Below are positions 46,998 through 58,719 of a stretch of 64,000 nt of DNA, one piece after another; positions within the stretch are counted from its first letter, which is position 1, and each line of letters opens with the position of its first letter. The notes under the pieces were generated by a model. The model did no database searches, was not told the origin of the DNA, and saw only the letters and a program-made list of their open reading frames with translations. Made by a program: the position numbers and the translations under genes. Source of the DNA: Portulaca oleracea. Its lineage: Eukaryota > Streptophyta > Magnoliopsida > Caryophyllales > Portulacaceae. The stretch covers positions 3,133,347 through 3,197,346 of the forward strand of contig CM055892.1 of assembly GCA_029582165.1 (NCBI GenBank), given 5' to 3'.

Positions 46998-47366
46998 GGG
47001 AACCAACCTCCGATAGCTCAGAACCGAGGAGGCTACTCAAGGAACACTAGATACCAGAACCATTATCGAGGAGGCCATTCGAGGAACCAGGCCAACCATT
47101 CCAGGCCACCTCCCCCCCCCCCACCTCAGCACGGCCCAACCCAGTGCCCCGTAACCCCGGAGGGTGGATCTACGTGATGAGGGAACCAACCTCCGATAGC
47201 TCAGAACCGAGGAGGCTACTCAAGGAACACTAGATACCAGAACCATTATCGAGGAGGCCATTCGAGGAACCAGGCCAACCATTCCAGGCCACCTCCCCCC
47301 CCCCCACCTCAGCAACGGCCCAACCCAGTGCCCCGTAACCCCGGAGGGTGGATCTACGTGATGAGG
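46998..47366 (+). repeat. 183-bp tandem duplication in the Gag-protease linker
   Basis: The segment beginning GGGAACCAACCTCCGATAGC at 46998 is repeated at 47181 almost without change. The first copy lacks one A in the CAGCA(A)CGGCC stretch, shifting the frame between copies. Each copy has a C run of about ten. The near-identity shows the duplication is much younger than the LTR divergence. Confidence 0.9.
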
Positions 47367-49226
47367 AAAGACGAAGTAGACGATTTCGCCGACGTGGTTA
47401 CCGGTACCTTCTTACTCCTTTCATACTACGTTACTGTTTTATTTGATTTAGGGGCTAGCCATTATTTTGTTACACCGAGCCTAGTAGAGAAGACAAAATT
47501 GATGCCCTCTAGATAGAGTAGCCCTATGTCTGTTGCCTTACCTATAGGAGATTCAGTTCAATGTGGTAGATTGTTCGAGGGTTTCTCTCTAATTATAGCA
47601 AGACAAGAATTTACAGCTGACTTGTATGAGTTCGGATTGATAGAATTTGACATCATCTTGGGCATGGATTGGCTTTCTAAACATCAAGCCCAAATAGACT
47701 GCCATAAGCAACAGGTGGTCTTGGTGGGCCTGGACGGGACCAAGGTCGTACACGTGAGTGATCGACCGCGACGAGGGATCAAAATGATTTCTGCTCTTAA
47801 GGCACGTAAGTTGCTGGGCCAAGGGTGTAGTGGGTTCTTATGCAACATAGTAAATACTAGAGGTGAGGAGCCCTCGGTGGAGAACATCCCGATCGTTAGA
47901 GAGTTTTCCGATGTGTTTCCTGAGGACATCCCAGGAATGCCCCCGGCACGAGAGGTAGACTTCTATATTGATCTAGAACCAGGAGCTGCCCCTATATCAA
48001 AGGCCCCATACAGAATGGCGCCGATAGAATTGAAGAAGCTTAGAACCCAACTCGACGAGCTATTAGAGAAGGGATACATCCGACCTAGCACTTCACCGTG
48101 GGGAGCACTTGTGTTGTTTGTGAAGAAGAAAGATGGTAGCATGAGATTGTGCATCGACTACAGAGAGATAAACAAAATCACAGTTAAGAATCGATACCCC
48201 TTGCCGCGCATTGATGACCTGTTCGACCAACTCCGTGGAGTATCGATATTTTCCAAGATAGACCTCAGATCTGGTTACCACCGGTTGAGGATCAAGGACA
48301 AAGACATCCCTAAGACGGCCTTCCGGACACGCTATGGCCATTTCGAGTTCATGGTGATGCCTTTTGGTCTTACAAATTCCTCAGCCGCTTTTATGGACCT
48401 GATGAATCGTGTCTTTAAACCTTACTTGGACAAGTTTGTAGTGGTGTTTATTGACGACATACTGGTATACTCAGAAACCCGGGAGAAACATGCAGAGCAC
48501 TTGGAGACGGTGGTAGAGACTATGAGGCAGAATGAGTTGTACGCTAAGTTGAAGAAGTGTGAGTTTTGGCTAGAGCAGGTGGCATTTTTAGGCCACATGG
48601 TATCTAAGGATGGAGTAGCCATGGACCCCCAAAAGGTGGAGGCCATTACTAAGTGGTCGACCTCCATGAATGCAACAGAGGTGCGAAGCTTTTTGGGCTT
48701 AGTAGGGTATTATCGCATATTTGTACAAGACTTCTCCAAGGTTACTACGCCACTGACCAACCTAACCAGGAAGTCTGTAAAGTATGTGTGGACGGAGGCT
48801 TGCGAGAAAGCCTTCCAAGAATTGAAAAGGAGGCTCACATCAGCCCCGATTTTGGCACTACCTCGGGGAAATGAGGGATTTGTGATCTATAGCGATGCGT
48901 CACACAATGGGTTAGGTTGTGTTTTGATGCAGGAGGGGAAGGTTATTGCTTATGCCTCCAGGCAACTTAAGACCCACGAGAGGAACTACCCCACCCACGA
49001 CTTGGAGTTGGCCACAGTCGTGTTTGCCCTCAAGATTTGGAGATACTATCTTTATGAGGTGTACTGTGAGATCTTCACCGACCACTAAAGCTTGAAGTAT
49101 TTGTTCTCGCAGAAGGAATTGAACTTAAGACAGACAAGGTGGTTGGAGTTTTTGAAGGACTACGACGTGAATTTCTAATATCACCCTAGGAAAGCCAATG
49201 TAGTAGCCGATGTTCTTAGTCGTCGC
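47328..49226 (+). pseudogene. Protease, reverse transcriptase and RNase H of the Tekay-like element
   Basis: Protease motif VLFDLGASHYFVTPSLVEK (DLGAS in place of D-S/T-G-A) near 47,430, a TAG at 47,514, then a long frame 47526-49088. RT shows [29 protein letters not shown] and the catalytic FIDDILVYS at about residue 308. RNase H begins [17 protein letters not shown] near residue 455 and runs to EIFTDH, where TAA at 49,086 stops it; the frame resumes SLKYLFSQKELNLRQTRW and ends VVADVLSRR near 49,225. The enzymes would copy element RNA into DNA in cytoplasmic particles. The catalytic aspartates are kept, but stops make the full polyprotein impossible. Confidence 0.9.
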
Positions 49227-49247
49227 CTATACCCTACAGTCAATTGC

Positions 49248-50318
49248 ATGCTGACCCTGACACAGGGGTTATGCGAAGACTTGAGGAGGTTAGAAATCAA
49301 TGTGACAACCAAGGAGAAGAAGGCAGTGCTAAATGCGATGGAAGTGCGACCCACTTTAATGGACGAGATTCGAAATGCACAGGAGGTTGACCTTCAACTC
49401 GTGAAGATAAGGGAGGACATACTACAGGGTAAAGCACCAGGGTTCGTGATTCATGAAGATGGGACCTTGAGGTTCCACAACAGGGTTTGTGTGCCTAATG
49501 TGGAGGAATTGAAGAGGAGAATTTTGGACGAAGGTCATGACACCGCTTACTCGATACACCCTAGTGGGAACAAGCTGTACAAGGACCTCAAACAATTCTT
49601 CTAGTGGAGCAACATGAAACAAGAAGTGGCCGACTATGTGGCGAGATGCTTAACCTGCCAGAGAGTGAAGGCTGAGCACCAACGCCTAGCTGGACTCCTA
49701 CAGCCCTTGGAAGTCCCTGAGTGGACATGGGACTCAATCTCGATGGATTTTATGACAGGGTTACCCAAAACCAGGAGGAAGCACAATGCAGTTTGGGTAA
49801 TAGTCGACCGATTGACCAAATCAGCACACTTCCTTGCCATCGCCAACACTTGGTCGCTAGACCAATTAGCCCGTGCCTATTTGGAGGAGATAGTTAATAG
49901 TGCGCCTACATGGTGTACCTAGCTCGATAATCTCGACCGTGACACACGGTTCCAATAACCATTTTGGAAGAAACTCCAGGAAGCCTTCGGGACAAGATTA
50001 AATTTCAGCATCGCTTTTCACCAAGCCATGGACAGTCAGACTGAGAGGACTATCCAGATGCTAGAGGATATGCTACGAGCATGCGCCTTAGACTTCAAGG
50101 ATGCGTGGGATGAGGAATTGATCTTAATTGAATTTTCCTACAACAACAGCTACCACGCTAGTATCGAGCTGTCCCCTTTTGAAGCCTTATACGGCAGGAA
50201 GTGTAGGACCCCCTTATGTTGGCAAGACATTGACGAGGCATTCACCATTGGACCTGAGTTGATTCAGGCCACCACTCAGAAGGTCCAAACCATACAGGAT
50301 AGGATGAAAGTAGCTTAG
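49248..50318 (+). pseudogene. Integrase of the Tekay-like element
   Basis: The zinc-binding part reads DEGHDTAYSIHPSGNKLYKD and, after a TAG near 49,602, CLTCQRVKAEHQRLAGLLQP. The catalytic domain has DSISMDFMTGLPKTRRKHNA and, after another TAG near 49,919, LDRDTRF (SDRDPRF in intact relatives), with the acidic third residue in TERTIQMLEDMLRACALDF. FSYNNSYHASIELSPFEALYG is the standard plant gypsy end of the core, reaching a TAG at 50,316. Four internal stops prevent expression. It would insert element DNA into chromatin. Confidence 0.85.
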
Positions 50319-50800
50319 AGCCGCCAGAAGAGCTATGCCGATCAGAGATGCAGGCCCCTAGAATTTGAGGTGGGGGAACAGGTATTTCTGCGAGTTTCCC
50401 CGACTAAGGGAGTCATGCGTTTTGGACAGTTAGGGAAGTTGACACCACGATAAATCGGGCCATACCCCATCTTGGAACGTGTAGGGGAAGTGGCTTATAA
50501 GCTACAATTACCCGGGGAACTGCCAAGGGTGCACAATGTTTTCCATGTGTCACAATTGAGGAAGTACGTCCCCGACCCCTCTCATGTGGTTGAACCACAA
50601 CCTCTGCAGTTACGGGAAGACTTGACCTATGAGGAACAACCGGTGAAGATATTGGATCGCCAAGAGAAGCAACTACGTAGAAAGGTGGTGCCACTTGTGA
50701 AGGTGTTATGGGCAAACCACGCGGCCGTGGAGGTGACATAGGAACCCGAGGAAGAGATGAGGGCTAGATACCCCCACTTATTCGCCACACCATGTATGTC
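50319..50800 (+). pseudogene. Integrase tail and chromodomain
   Basis: After the stop the frame reads SRQKSYADQRC and the open part 50472-50741 gives YKLQLPGELPRVHNVFHVSQ, then VKILDRQEKQLRRKVVPLVK and HAAVEVT, with EPEEEMRARYPHLF beyond a TAG in place of the usual TGG. The last part is a type of chromodomain used by chromoviruses to target histone marks. A TAA at 50,451 also breaks it. Confidence 0.8.
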
Positions 50801-51008
50801 TTAAGTATCGGGACAAAACTTCTTTTAAGAGGGAAGTGATATGAGGTCCTGGAAAATCATTTCGATTGTCATATAGGGGTGAGTCCTTGAAGTTCTTAAG
50901 CTTAAGTGTTAGATGGCTTACATGTCAGATTTCTTGCATGTTAAACTGCTTGCGTTGATCCTAGTTGTTTAAGTTTCGAGGACGAAACTTCCTTTAAGAG
51001 GGGAATGA
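50801..51008 (+). other. 3' untranslated region and polypurine tract
   Basis: The word GACGAAACTTCCTTTAAGAG occurs near 50,981 and a diverged copy near 50,813, a local duplication of the tract. The polypurine tract AAGAGGGGAATGA (50996-51008) directly precedes the LTR. Confidence 0.75.
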
Positions 51009-51766
51009 TGTAAAACCCCGTAAAATTTTATTAATTCTATTCGACGTTCTAACCGGATAATTACTTCGCTGACTTGATGACTCATGTGAGATTAATTCAA
51101 TTTATCGTCCTAGGACACTTGAGCTCATGAGCAGATGAGTATTAATGAAAGGAGAATTTATTAAATCGTTTTAATTACATAACTTTACTAACCTGCCGAT
51201 TTTTTTTATTATAGCTCATTACTAACTAATTAGAGATTTTCTTACTTGAGTCGGCATTATTCGAAAATGATGATATTTACCATTACTCTTAGAAAATATT
51301 TTTTTTGAAATCAAAATCTCTAAATGTTACCCCAAAAGATGAGATGATCACCTTCCAAAATTTAGTGAAGATACTCCCTAAATCAATTCCTTCCAAAAAC
51401 TAAATATTACTAACCTAAACAATTCTATTAAACCCTAACCCTAATTCGTGACCTAGAATCCACGCACAACTCTCACCCCTTGTGCCCCTGTTCGACCACC
51501 AACCACCGCCAGGCTCGACCACCAACCACTGCTAGACCACCACCGTGGATCTACTGCCGTCGCCCCTGCTCAACGAACTTCGACCCGCACCGTAAAAGGG
51601 TCGTCCTCGCCGGGAACGTCGAGCCCATCAACGTGCTCTGTTTTCGTAAGCCCAACATCTCTCTCGTTTCACGTGCAACTCCCGCAGCCATCGCCGACCG
51701 TCAACACCGCCGCCGTCGCCTGGTCGTCCTCGCCATCTCCGTACACCCGCCGCCGGTAACCACCCT

Positions 51767-51803
<37 letters not shown>

Positions 51804-54000
51804 GCTCGGTTTTCTTCCCTGTTTTACCTAGTAACTAACGTACCCTCACTCACCACCGACGTCCGCCGCCCTGGACCACCAGAAGTCGCCGTCGACCCTT
51901 CCCCTGTGACGTTGCCGCCGTCGCTACCGCCCTCAACCACCACTAGCAACCACTCCTCCTCTTTGGTACCCCAAATCCTAACTCTAATACTACTATTATG
52001 TGATAGTTCTTCCTTAAACAATTATTCACCTCTTTTCTAAAACTAATACTGTAAAAATTATGGACACTAAATTCTAAGTTAGTTTTACAACCAGAATGTA
52101 ATAAATTTAGGATCCTCTAATTAGGTGGGAAAAGTGGAAGAGAAAACCCTAGTTCATAAGGACATTTCATGTGTAAGTTATTGGTATTATTCATAATATT
52201 ATTATCTTTGGGGTTACATTGCAAAGTTCCATAGTATTGTACTGAGGTGTTGGGTAGTTGGTGATGAGATTAGTGTTGGTAGAGAATTAGAGAGTCAAAT
52301 CATAGGTTGGGAGGTCTTGGGTTGGTGTTTAATATTAACAATAGCGGTTTTTTTTCGAGACAGTTTTTAACGTCGCATTCGAAGGTACACCATAATTAGT
52401 GGGAGTGGAGTTAACTCAAAATTTTTGGACAGTAGGTGACCTAAGGTGTTAACTTTAATAGAAAGTTTGAGTTTTTGACTGTCGTTAAGTATAGAGGGAG
52501 TTATGGCTGTTATGCCAGAAAAGCGCAATTCTGGATAGTTTCGTTTTTATTAATTTTGAACTTATTAAGGTAGGAATTATGTCTTGGGATCAAAATTAAA
52601 GTTGTAGGGAACTCCTTGAACTTTCCAGAAAGGTCTTATTTGCCCTTAAATGATGTCTAGAAGTCGAGTTATAGCCCTTGGAAGAGAGGGATACGAATCT
52701 GCCCGGTTTTGAGAAAATAAAAGAATGAGTCCTTTAGTGAGAAAAAATCATAAAAGGTCTGACGATCTTCCCTAGGATATCTTTGAAATTTTCCAGGGTT
52801 AATTAGACCCTAAGTGGAGGAAGAAAAGTTAGCCTCAGATCCCTTAATCTCTAAAATTTTCTATTTGCATTAATTATTTTTTTATTAAATATATTAAGCG
52901 ATTTCCTTGATTAGAAAATCCTTATCGTATAGATCTCAGTGTAGAGCAACAGTAGTCGAGCACAAGTTTAGGAAACGTACACGCGATCTAGGTATTGTTT
53001 ATGTCCTAACTTAACTCGGGCGTCTTTGAACCGTTTTGTGCTTTTAAATGTCTTTATTGTATGTGCATCTGTTTAGAGGCCTTACGTGGAGTTAAACTGC
53101 TTGCATATTTCAATTTTATGATGCACTCGTAATTTATATTTTGAGATAAGTAGGAGAAACCATGTTTAATCGTTTGAATCCCAAGTATACTTTGAAACTG
53201 GATTTGAAAATCTGATTTGAGATTATTAACTCGACTGTGTTTAAAGAAAATTGGTAAATTATGTGAGTGGGAAAAGAAATAGCAGGACGGGTGTTGTCCC
53301 CGAGACCAGGATCTGTTCCTGTAGGGATATCGACCCAAGATCAGGTTGCACGTGCCTGATGGTTGAAATTGTTTGATTGCTTCCCCGAGGTAAGATGTGC
53401 ACTTTCGGTCGCTGGAAGCGATGTGGAGAGACTTTGAGTGAAGTATCGGTTGCATTAGCGATGGGGAGCTATGGCCCGTTATTTATACCTTGAACATGGA
53501 AGGTCGGACCTCTAAAAGGTCGCCCACTAATTTATGATAATTTAAAAGAAAGTTTGAGTATCTAGAATTCTTGCCTTTTAATTGGGTTGAAACATGATCT
53601 CTTTATTATAAAAAAAAGTTTTGGTTATCCCTTTTCCCAAAATGTTTGAGAATGAATTTGAAATGTAGTTTTACGGTAGGAGTAAACATTATTGAGTTCA
53701 TATAATTCTTTAAAATGTTGTTGTTTTCAGGTGCTGAATATGTTGAAGATGTCGGGGCATAGTGTGAGGCCGGTTTAGCTTTTCTTATAGTTGTTCTACA
53801 ATAATAAGAACTAATAAGTTGTAATCCAGTTGACTAGTTCTAAATTCAGTAATTAGACTTGAAAATTTTGAAATAGTTATACCTTCTTGCCTGGTATTTC
53901 TTCGAGATACGACAGTAACGTCCGACTATGGTTATCCGTTGCAAAAACCCTTTAAAGTTTTTTTTTTTAAATTGATGTTTTGAATTTTTGGGGCGTTACA
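51009..54000 (+). repeat. 3' LTR of the Tekay-like element (2,992 bp)
   Basis: TGTAAAACCCCGT to TGGGGCGTTACA. Aligns along its length with the 5' LTR, with many substitutions and small indels, including a shorter poly-T and a 9-bp or so gap next to the (CT)n tract near 51,750. Confidence 0.9.
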
Positions 54001-54005
54001 GGATT

Positions 54006-55100
54006 TCACTAACATAATCAAACCATATTGAGGCTACATAAGTGGGAACTACCCATCACTTCCTAATCACGACATTTCCAACATATCGATCCACGAATAT
54101 GTCACAAGTAACCCTACTAATCACACTCAACATACTCCAAGCAGTGGCTTTTAGGGTAGGAAGATATGTAACTGGCCACGGCTTATAATTTCGGTTTATT
54201 CAAGAAGAGGGGAGTAATCAAAGGCTAAAAGAAGGGTTAAAGGCGGTAAATTACATGATTCGGGTGGCTATCTGGCTATGTAGCTACAATAATTATAAGT
54301 GAATGCCTCAATCATGTTGTCAATACATGATGCAAAATGCAGTTTCAAAGAGATGAAAAGCAAGTTTTAGAGATTGCAACCAAGGTAGAGCCACACGTGG
54401 GAATATGAGACTAATAAAAATGATTAGTCGTTTTGGCTTAGAGGTGTCACGGGTTTGTGCTGAACAACCAATCAAAGAACATAATCGTTCATACACAAAG
54501 CTTACTTCAAAGGGTCAAGAAGGGAAAATCGATCTTCACTATCAAAATGCAATTCCAAATCAAGAAGTTTTCAAAACTCTTTTTCAAAATTTTTGAACCA
54601 CAATTAGGTTATGCAATGGCTAAACAAAGCTACAAGAAAAACTACTTAGCTTACAATCATCACCTGAGGATTACCTAACCTAACCTAATGCTATTCCAAT
54701 TTTTTTTTTCATTTTTCATCATATTTTTTTTCAATATTTTTTTTTGGTTTTTTTGGGTTTTTTTTCTATTTCTTTCGACTAAAGAAACTAAATCCAAACT
54801 AAACTAATTGCAACCTATATGCTTTTACCTATAAAGAGGAAAGAAAAGGCTCTTCTAGATTCTAAAATGTAACTATATGCATATATGCCATAAATGAAAT
54901 GAAAACTCTGTACAAATGTATGCAACCAAGTCACTTTTCCAAAGTTATCACCAAACATCAATACAGGCAACCAAGTCAATCAAACAAGTCAATCAAATCA
55001 CTCAAAACCCACCCCTCCATGCTAGGACACAACATTGTCCTCAATGCAAAGAAGAAACAATCATCATAGGGGAGAGGGAAAAAGGTCAATGATCAAGTCG
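54006..55100 (-). other. 3' untranslated region of element A (continued)
   Basis: No gene. T-rich low-complexity at 54,695-54,775. It joins 41,824 across the Tekay-like insertion. Confidence 0.5.
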
Positions 55101-56392
55101 TCACTCCTCAGGAGGAGGCGGAGGGTAAGGGTAAGGAATTTGGGCACCATGGTTTTCAAACCAACCACGCATCGCAGATAAGCACTCGCTCATGTTGCTA
55201 AAATGTTGGTTTTGCGTCGCAATCATGCCCTGGAGCTCAGCATGCTCCGATTGGACGCGAATCTCACAAAGTGCACTAGAGAAATTGCCCATATCAAAGG
55301 TGTGGGACGATGAAGGGCCAGATGATGAAGGGGGTTGGTCATGGTCAAGTTTTGGGTCTTCCTCTAGAGGGTTATGGGGCGTAGGGTCAGCTTCCTCTCC
55401 AGGTTCAAAAAAAAAGTTGGCCCGGTTTTGGATAGTTGTGCGGGCCACGTTAGGTAACTACAGCAGCCGCCTATTGGCGTACCTCCAATAGAGACAACCC
55501 CCTCAAGAGATAACAAAAAGCATCGTTATGAAGGCATTAAGGTCTAATCTCTCAGAGCCTGAGATCCTAAAATTCTCATCCGGGACAACCCCTAAGGACT
55601 GCGCAATCCTAGTGATAATACCCCGACAAACAATCTTCCCTTTGTTCCTATTGGCGATTTCTTGGAGGTGTGTGATCAGAAACGAACCGGGGTCCATAGC
55701 CTCACCTCTAAACATCTTTTTCAGAAAAAATAATTCTGCCATCTGCGGCATGTTAAGGCTGTCATCTCTCGTGAAAAAGCTCGTTGCAAGAATGCGTTGA
55801 GCTACCCTAATCACAGGATTTCTAATCTCAGTTCCCTTTGACCTGCTAGGGTTAAAATGAGGGTGCCCGGTAAGCATCTCCCAGAAGGAGTCCGGGTCAT
55901 ACTAGGAGGTAAACGACTCTCACTAACATCCAAGGGAGGTGGAAAATTGAAGATGTTGTGGAAGGAACGTAAATTAAGTTGATAATCACGGCCACACAAA
56001 CGGAACCTAATTACCGCCTCTTGACAATGTTAACTATTTTAGACTTCAGTATATAAAGTGCTCAAGAATTCTAGGGTCAAGTCCGAGTAAGAGGGTTCTT
56101 TGAAGTTCAAGTAATCACCGATCCCCCCTCTAGCAAATAACCAACGTATATCATCCAGAATTCCCATAGATTGCAACAAAGTATCATCCATATACCGAGA
56201 TGCAACAAAACCACGAGACTTTAAACGTAAATAGTTGGCAGTATACATAGGATTAGTAAAATGAAAGGGAATGGATTCGTTATCTGGCTCCATTGCAGCG
56301 TGATTTGCAGCTCGTTGGGCTCATAGCTCCCTCGGGTTTGCTTGGTTTGAGGGCCCTCCAGATGCATCGGTCCTCCTCTTCTTTGGTGCCAT
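55101..56392 (-). pseudogene. Athila env-like / ORF1-type protein of element A
   Basis: The start is MAPKKRRTDASGGPSNQ at 56392, with a KKRR basic patch, then a TAG, then EPDNESIPFHFTNPMY and SRYMDDTLLQSMGILDDIRW. Two stops near 56,040 precede LCGRDYQLNLRSFHNIFNFP. A frameshift near 55,880 leads to MLTGHPHFNPSRSKGTEIRN and LNMPQMAELFFLKKMFRGEA, and the tail is Pro/Ser/Glu-rich, ending PYPYPPPPPEE. This matches the ATHILA ORF-type family encoded downstream of pol, called env-like by position. No signal peptide or membrane helix is evident in what remains. Its job in the element is unknown. Confidence 0.7.
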
Positions 56393-56713
56393 TGAATTGC
56401 AACTTGAAGCTCCAACAACAATGGTGAATTGGAAAGGTGAGAGTGAAGGGTGAAATTGATGGTGGCGGTTAGGGTTCAAAGGGTTGGTGAGATTGAGTGG
56501 TGCTCGAATGGGGGAAAGGTCGGGTAGGGCTTAGGTTTCAAGGTTTCCGAACAGGGGATGAATGAGGATGAACGAATGGTGATGAGTGAATGCTTAGGGT
56601 TCGTGAGGGTGGAAGGCTATGGTTGAATGGGTTGTGGGCAGGCGGTTTGAGCTTGTGAGGTGGTGCAGGGCTCGAATGGGGAGGTTGAAGGAGGAAAAGA
56701 AGATGAGAAGGGA
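56393..56713 (-). other. Spacer upstream of the env-like gene in element A
   Basis: No gene; G-rich on the plus strand with GGTTGGTGAG- and GAATGGTGA-type words. Confidence 0.4.
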
Positions 56714-57655
56714 CAGTGGCGAAGCCAGGATTAAAAGATAGGGATATCAAGATAAAATTTAATAAAAACGATAAATTATATTGAAACAAATTTTGAAAAA
56801 TTAACATATTCAAGTAATATAAATGACATAGTTTTAAAAATAAAAATACATACCTTAAATCTAAAGTTATCCTCAACGAGTAGTCATATTTGATAGTAAA
56901 TCATGATTTTCTCGTTGGTCACTTTATCAAAACTATCATCTTCAAAATAAGTGACAACACTGTCACTGAAAAGATCATCTAAATAGTTTGAGTTATGAAT
57001 ATTTGAACAAAATAAAATCAGAAACTCAAATCATTCTATTCATATATTACTATTTTATGGCAAACTTAGCAAATTTGTTAATTGTTCAATACAAATTTAA
57101 TTATTAGAAATCTACAACCTGCAATAAAGGAATTACCATCTCACAACAGTATTTTAATTTGTAACCAACCAATCAATCAAATAATCTAGATAGTTTGAAT
57201 TATAAACTGAACAAAAATGAAACCAAGAACCCTAATCGTTCAATTCAAGTACTGATTTGATTAGAGAATTTGGTGAATTGTGTGGTGGATAAACAATTTG
57301 GAGGCGTAGTGGTAGCAAACTCACGATAGGCTCTTTATTAAAAATTAGGGTTAAATGAAAATTTCTATGATTGCACACAAGGGGCACCCCTGACCTCAAA
57401 GGCATAGGCGTGCACAGCAGAAAAATTGTAAAATTGCGCATAAGCAGGGTTGAACCCCTAACCTGCAGGGTACAGGCGCGCGCCTAGCTAAGTTAGACTA
57501 GGAAACCATCCGACTACTTGAGCAGTGTTGCAATCCATTCCCACAATTTAGTATATATATTTTTAACTATAAAATAGCTCTATAGTAATTTTTTTTTTTT
57601 CAAAAAAGCTGGGGGGTCAATTGACCACCCTTGACCCTTAGTAGCCTCGCCCCTG
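56714..57655. mobile_element. hAT-like non-autonomous element (942 bp)
   Basis: Ends CAGTGGCGAAGCC and, in reverse complement, CAGGGGCGAGGC. The flanking octamers AGAAGGGA (56706-56713) and GGAAGGGA (57656-57663) agree at seven of eight positions, as for a hAT target duplication. There is no transposase. AT-rich except for a GC-rich stretch near 57,465-57,490. Confidence 0.75.
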
Positions 57656-58700
57656 GGAAGGGAGATGAGGCTGGTGTGAACGATGAGTGGGGAATTAGGG
57701 TTTGGGTTTTGTGAAGAAGGAAGGAGAAGGGAAGAAGGAAAATGGAGATGGAGATTAGGAGGAAGAAGGTTAGGGTTTGGGGTTCTCGCGAGGGGAGAAG
57801 AAGAAGTGAAGAGGAATTGGGCGGAAAAGGGGAAAAAGAAAGGTTGTATCGCGTGATTTCCAGCTGCCACGGTCCGTGGCAAGCGCCACGGGCAGACCGT
57901 GGTAGCTACTGGGAATCGGGTTTTCTAAGGGAAATGAGGGGAGAAGGAAGGGGACCTGCCATAGTCTGTGGTCAGCACCACGGGGAGACCGTGGCAGGCG
58001 CTGGAAATTAGAATTTTGAGGGAAAAAATTTGCCAGATGGCCACGGTCCAAGGTGGAGACCTTGGGCTGGCCGTGGTAGTCGTTGTGCTGGCATTTGAAC
58101 ACTCATCTTTTGATTTCTTTTTTTTCCTCAATCTCTCAACTTTTCTTCATTCATACTCTCTCAATTTCTAACTCTCCTAACTCCCTCAAAACTCACCTTC
58201 AAAGGTTTTCACCCATTGATACTCTCTTGTTTTACCTCTATATCTTACCCAAAAACTTTTCATCAATCCCAAAACTCACAACGCTTGTTTGCTATCATCT
58301 TCACTCCCTCAAGTTCACCCCTCCATTCTAGCTCTTTTGATCGAATTTAGCTCTTTCGCTCCCTCTCACTCTCTCTTTTCTGCACTCTCTCCCCTTTTTT
58401 TTTTCAATATTCACACACTAAGACAAGGAAGACAAACCATAAAAGATGAAGAAGAAAAAGAAAAGAAAAGAAAAGAAAAGAAGAGAAAAGAAAAAGTATG
58501 GAATGAAAAGAAACTAGGAAGGGGGAAAAAAGAAAAACAAGAAAAATTAAACTCCTACGAAGGAAAAGGGAAGAAAAGAAAAGAAAAATTAAAACTGGAA
58601 AGCTTGGGTTGCCTCCCAAGAAGCGCTAATGTAACGTCATAAGCTAGACGATACGTACCTCAAGTCATTATGGGGTCGGCGAGGCATAACATGCAGTTTT
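57656..58700 (-). other. Spacer between pol and env-like gene of element A
   Basis: No gene. Holds the hairpin array at 57,861-58,085 and a purine-rich AAAAG repeat at 58,455-58,500. Confidence 0.5.
57861..58085. repeat. Array of three hairpin units, CCACGGTCCGTGG type
   Basis: Three units of about 47 bp start near 57,866, 57,956 and 58,039, separated by unrelated AT- or G-rich spacers, giving a period of 83-91 bp. Each pairs a first palindrome (GCCACGGTCCGTGGC; decayed to CCATAGTCTGTGG and CCACGGTCCAAGGTGG in units 2 and 3) with a second inverted repeat (CCACGGGCAGACCGTGG type). The same double motif lies in the LTRs of A and B. Confidence 0.8.
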
Positions 58701-58719
58701 CTCCTCAATTTGGCCCGTG

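Larger units (their letters stand above)
41825..54000 (+). mobile_element. Full-length Tekay-like chromovirus (12.2 kb) with target duplication
   Basis: Two long LTRs (41825-44867, 51009-54000) flank 6.1 kb of gag-pol with a C-terminal chromodomain, and the whole is bounded by GGATT (41820-41824 and 54001-54005). Primer-binding site, polypurine tract, Gag, protease, RT, RNase H, integrase and chromodomain are all present in order. About ten stops or frameshifts make it non-autonomous. In the first 145 or so aligned bases the LTRs differ at roughly 15 positions, so the insertion is old. Long LTRs plus a chromodomain suit the Tekay/Del lineage. Confidence 0.9.

Noticed and set aside
55192..55491. 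99-codon plus-strand frame
   Set aside because: Shadow of the env-like gene on the other strand.
58289..58642. 117-codon lysine/glutamate-rich frame
   Set aside because: Purine-rich low-complexity spacer in element A; no homology or conserved start.
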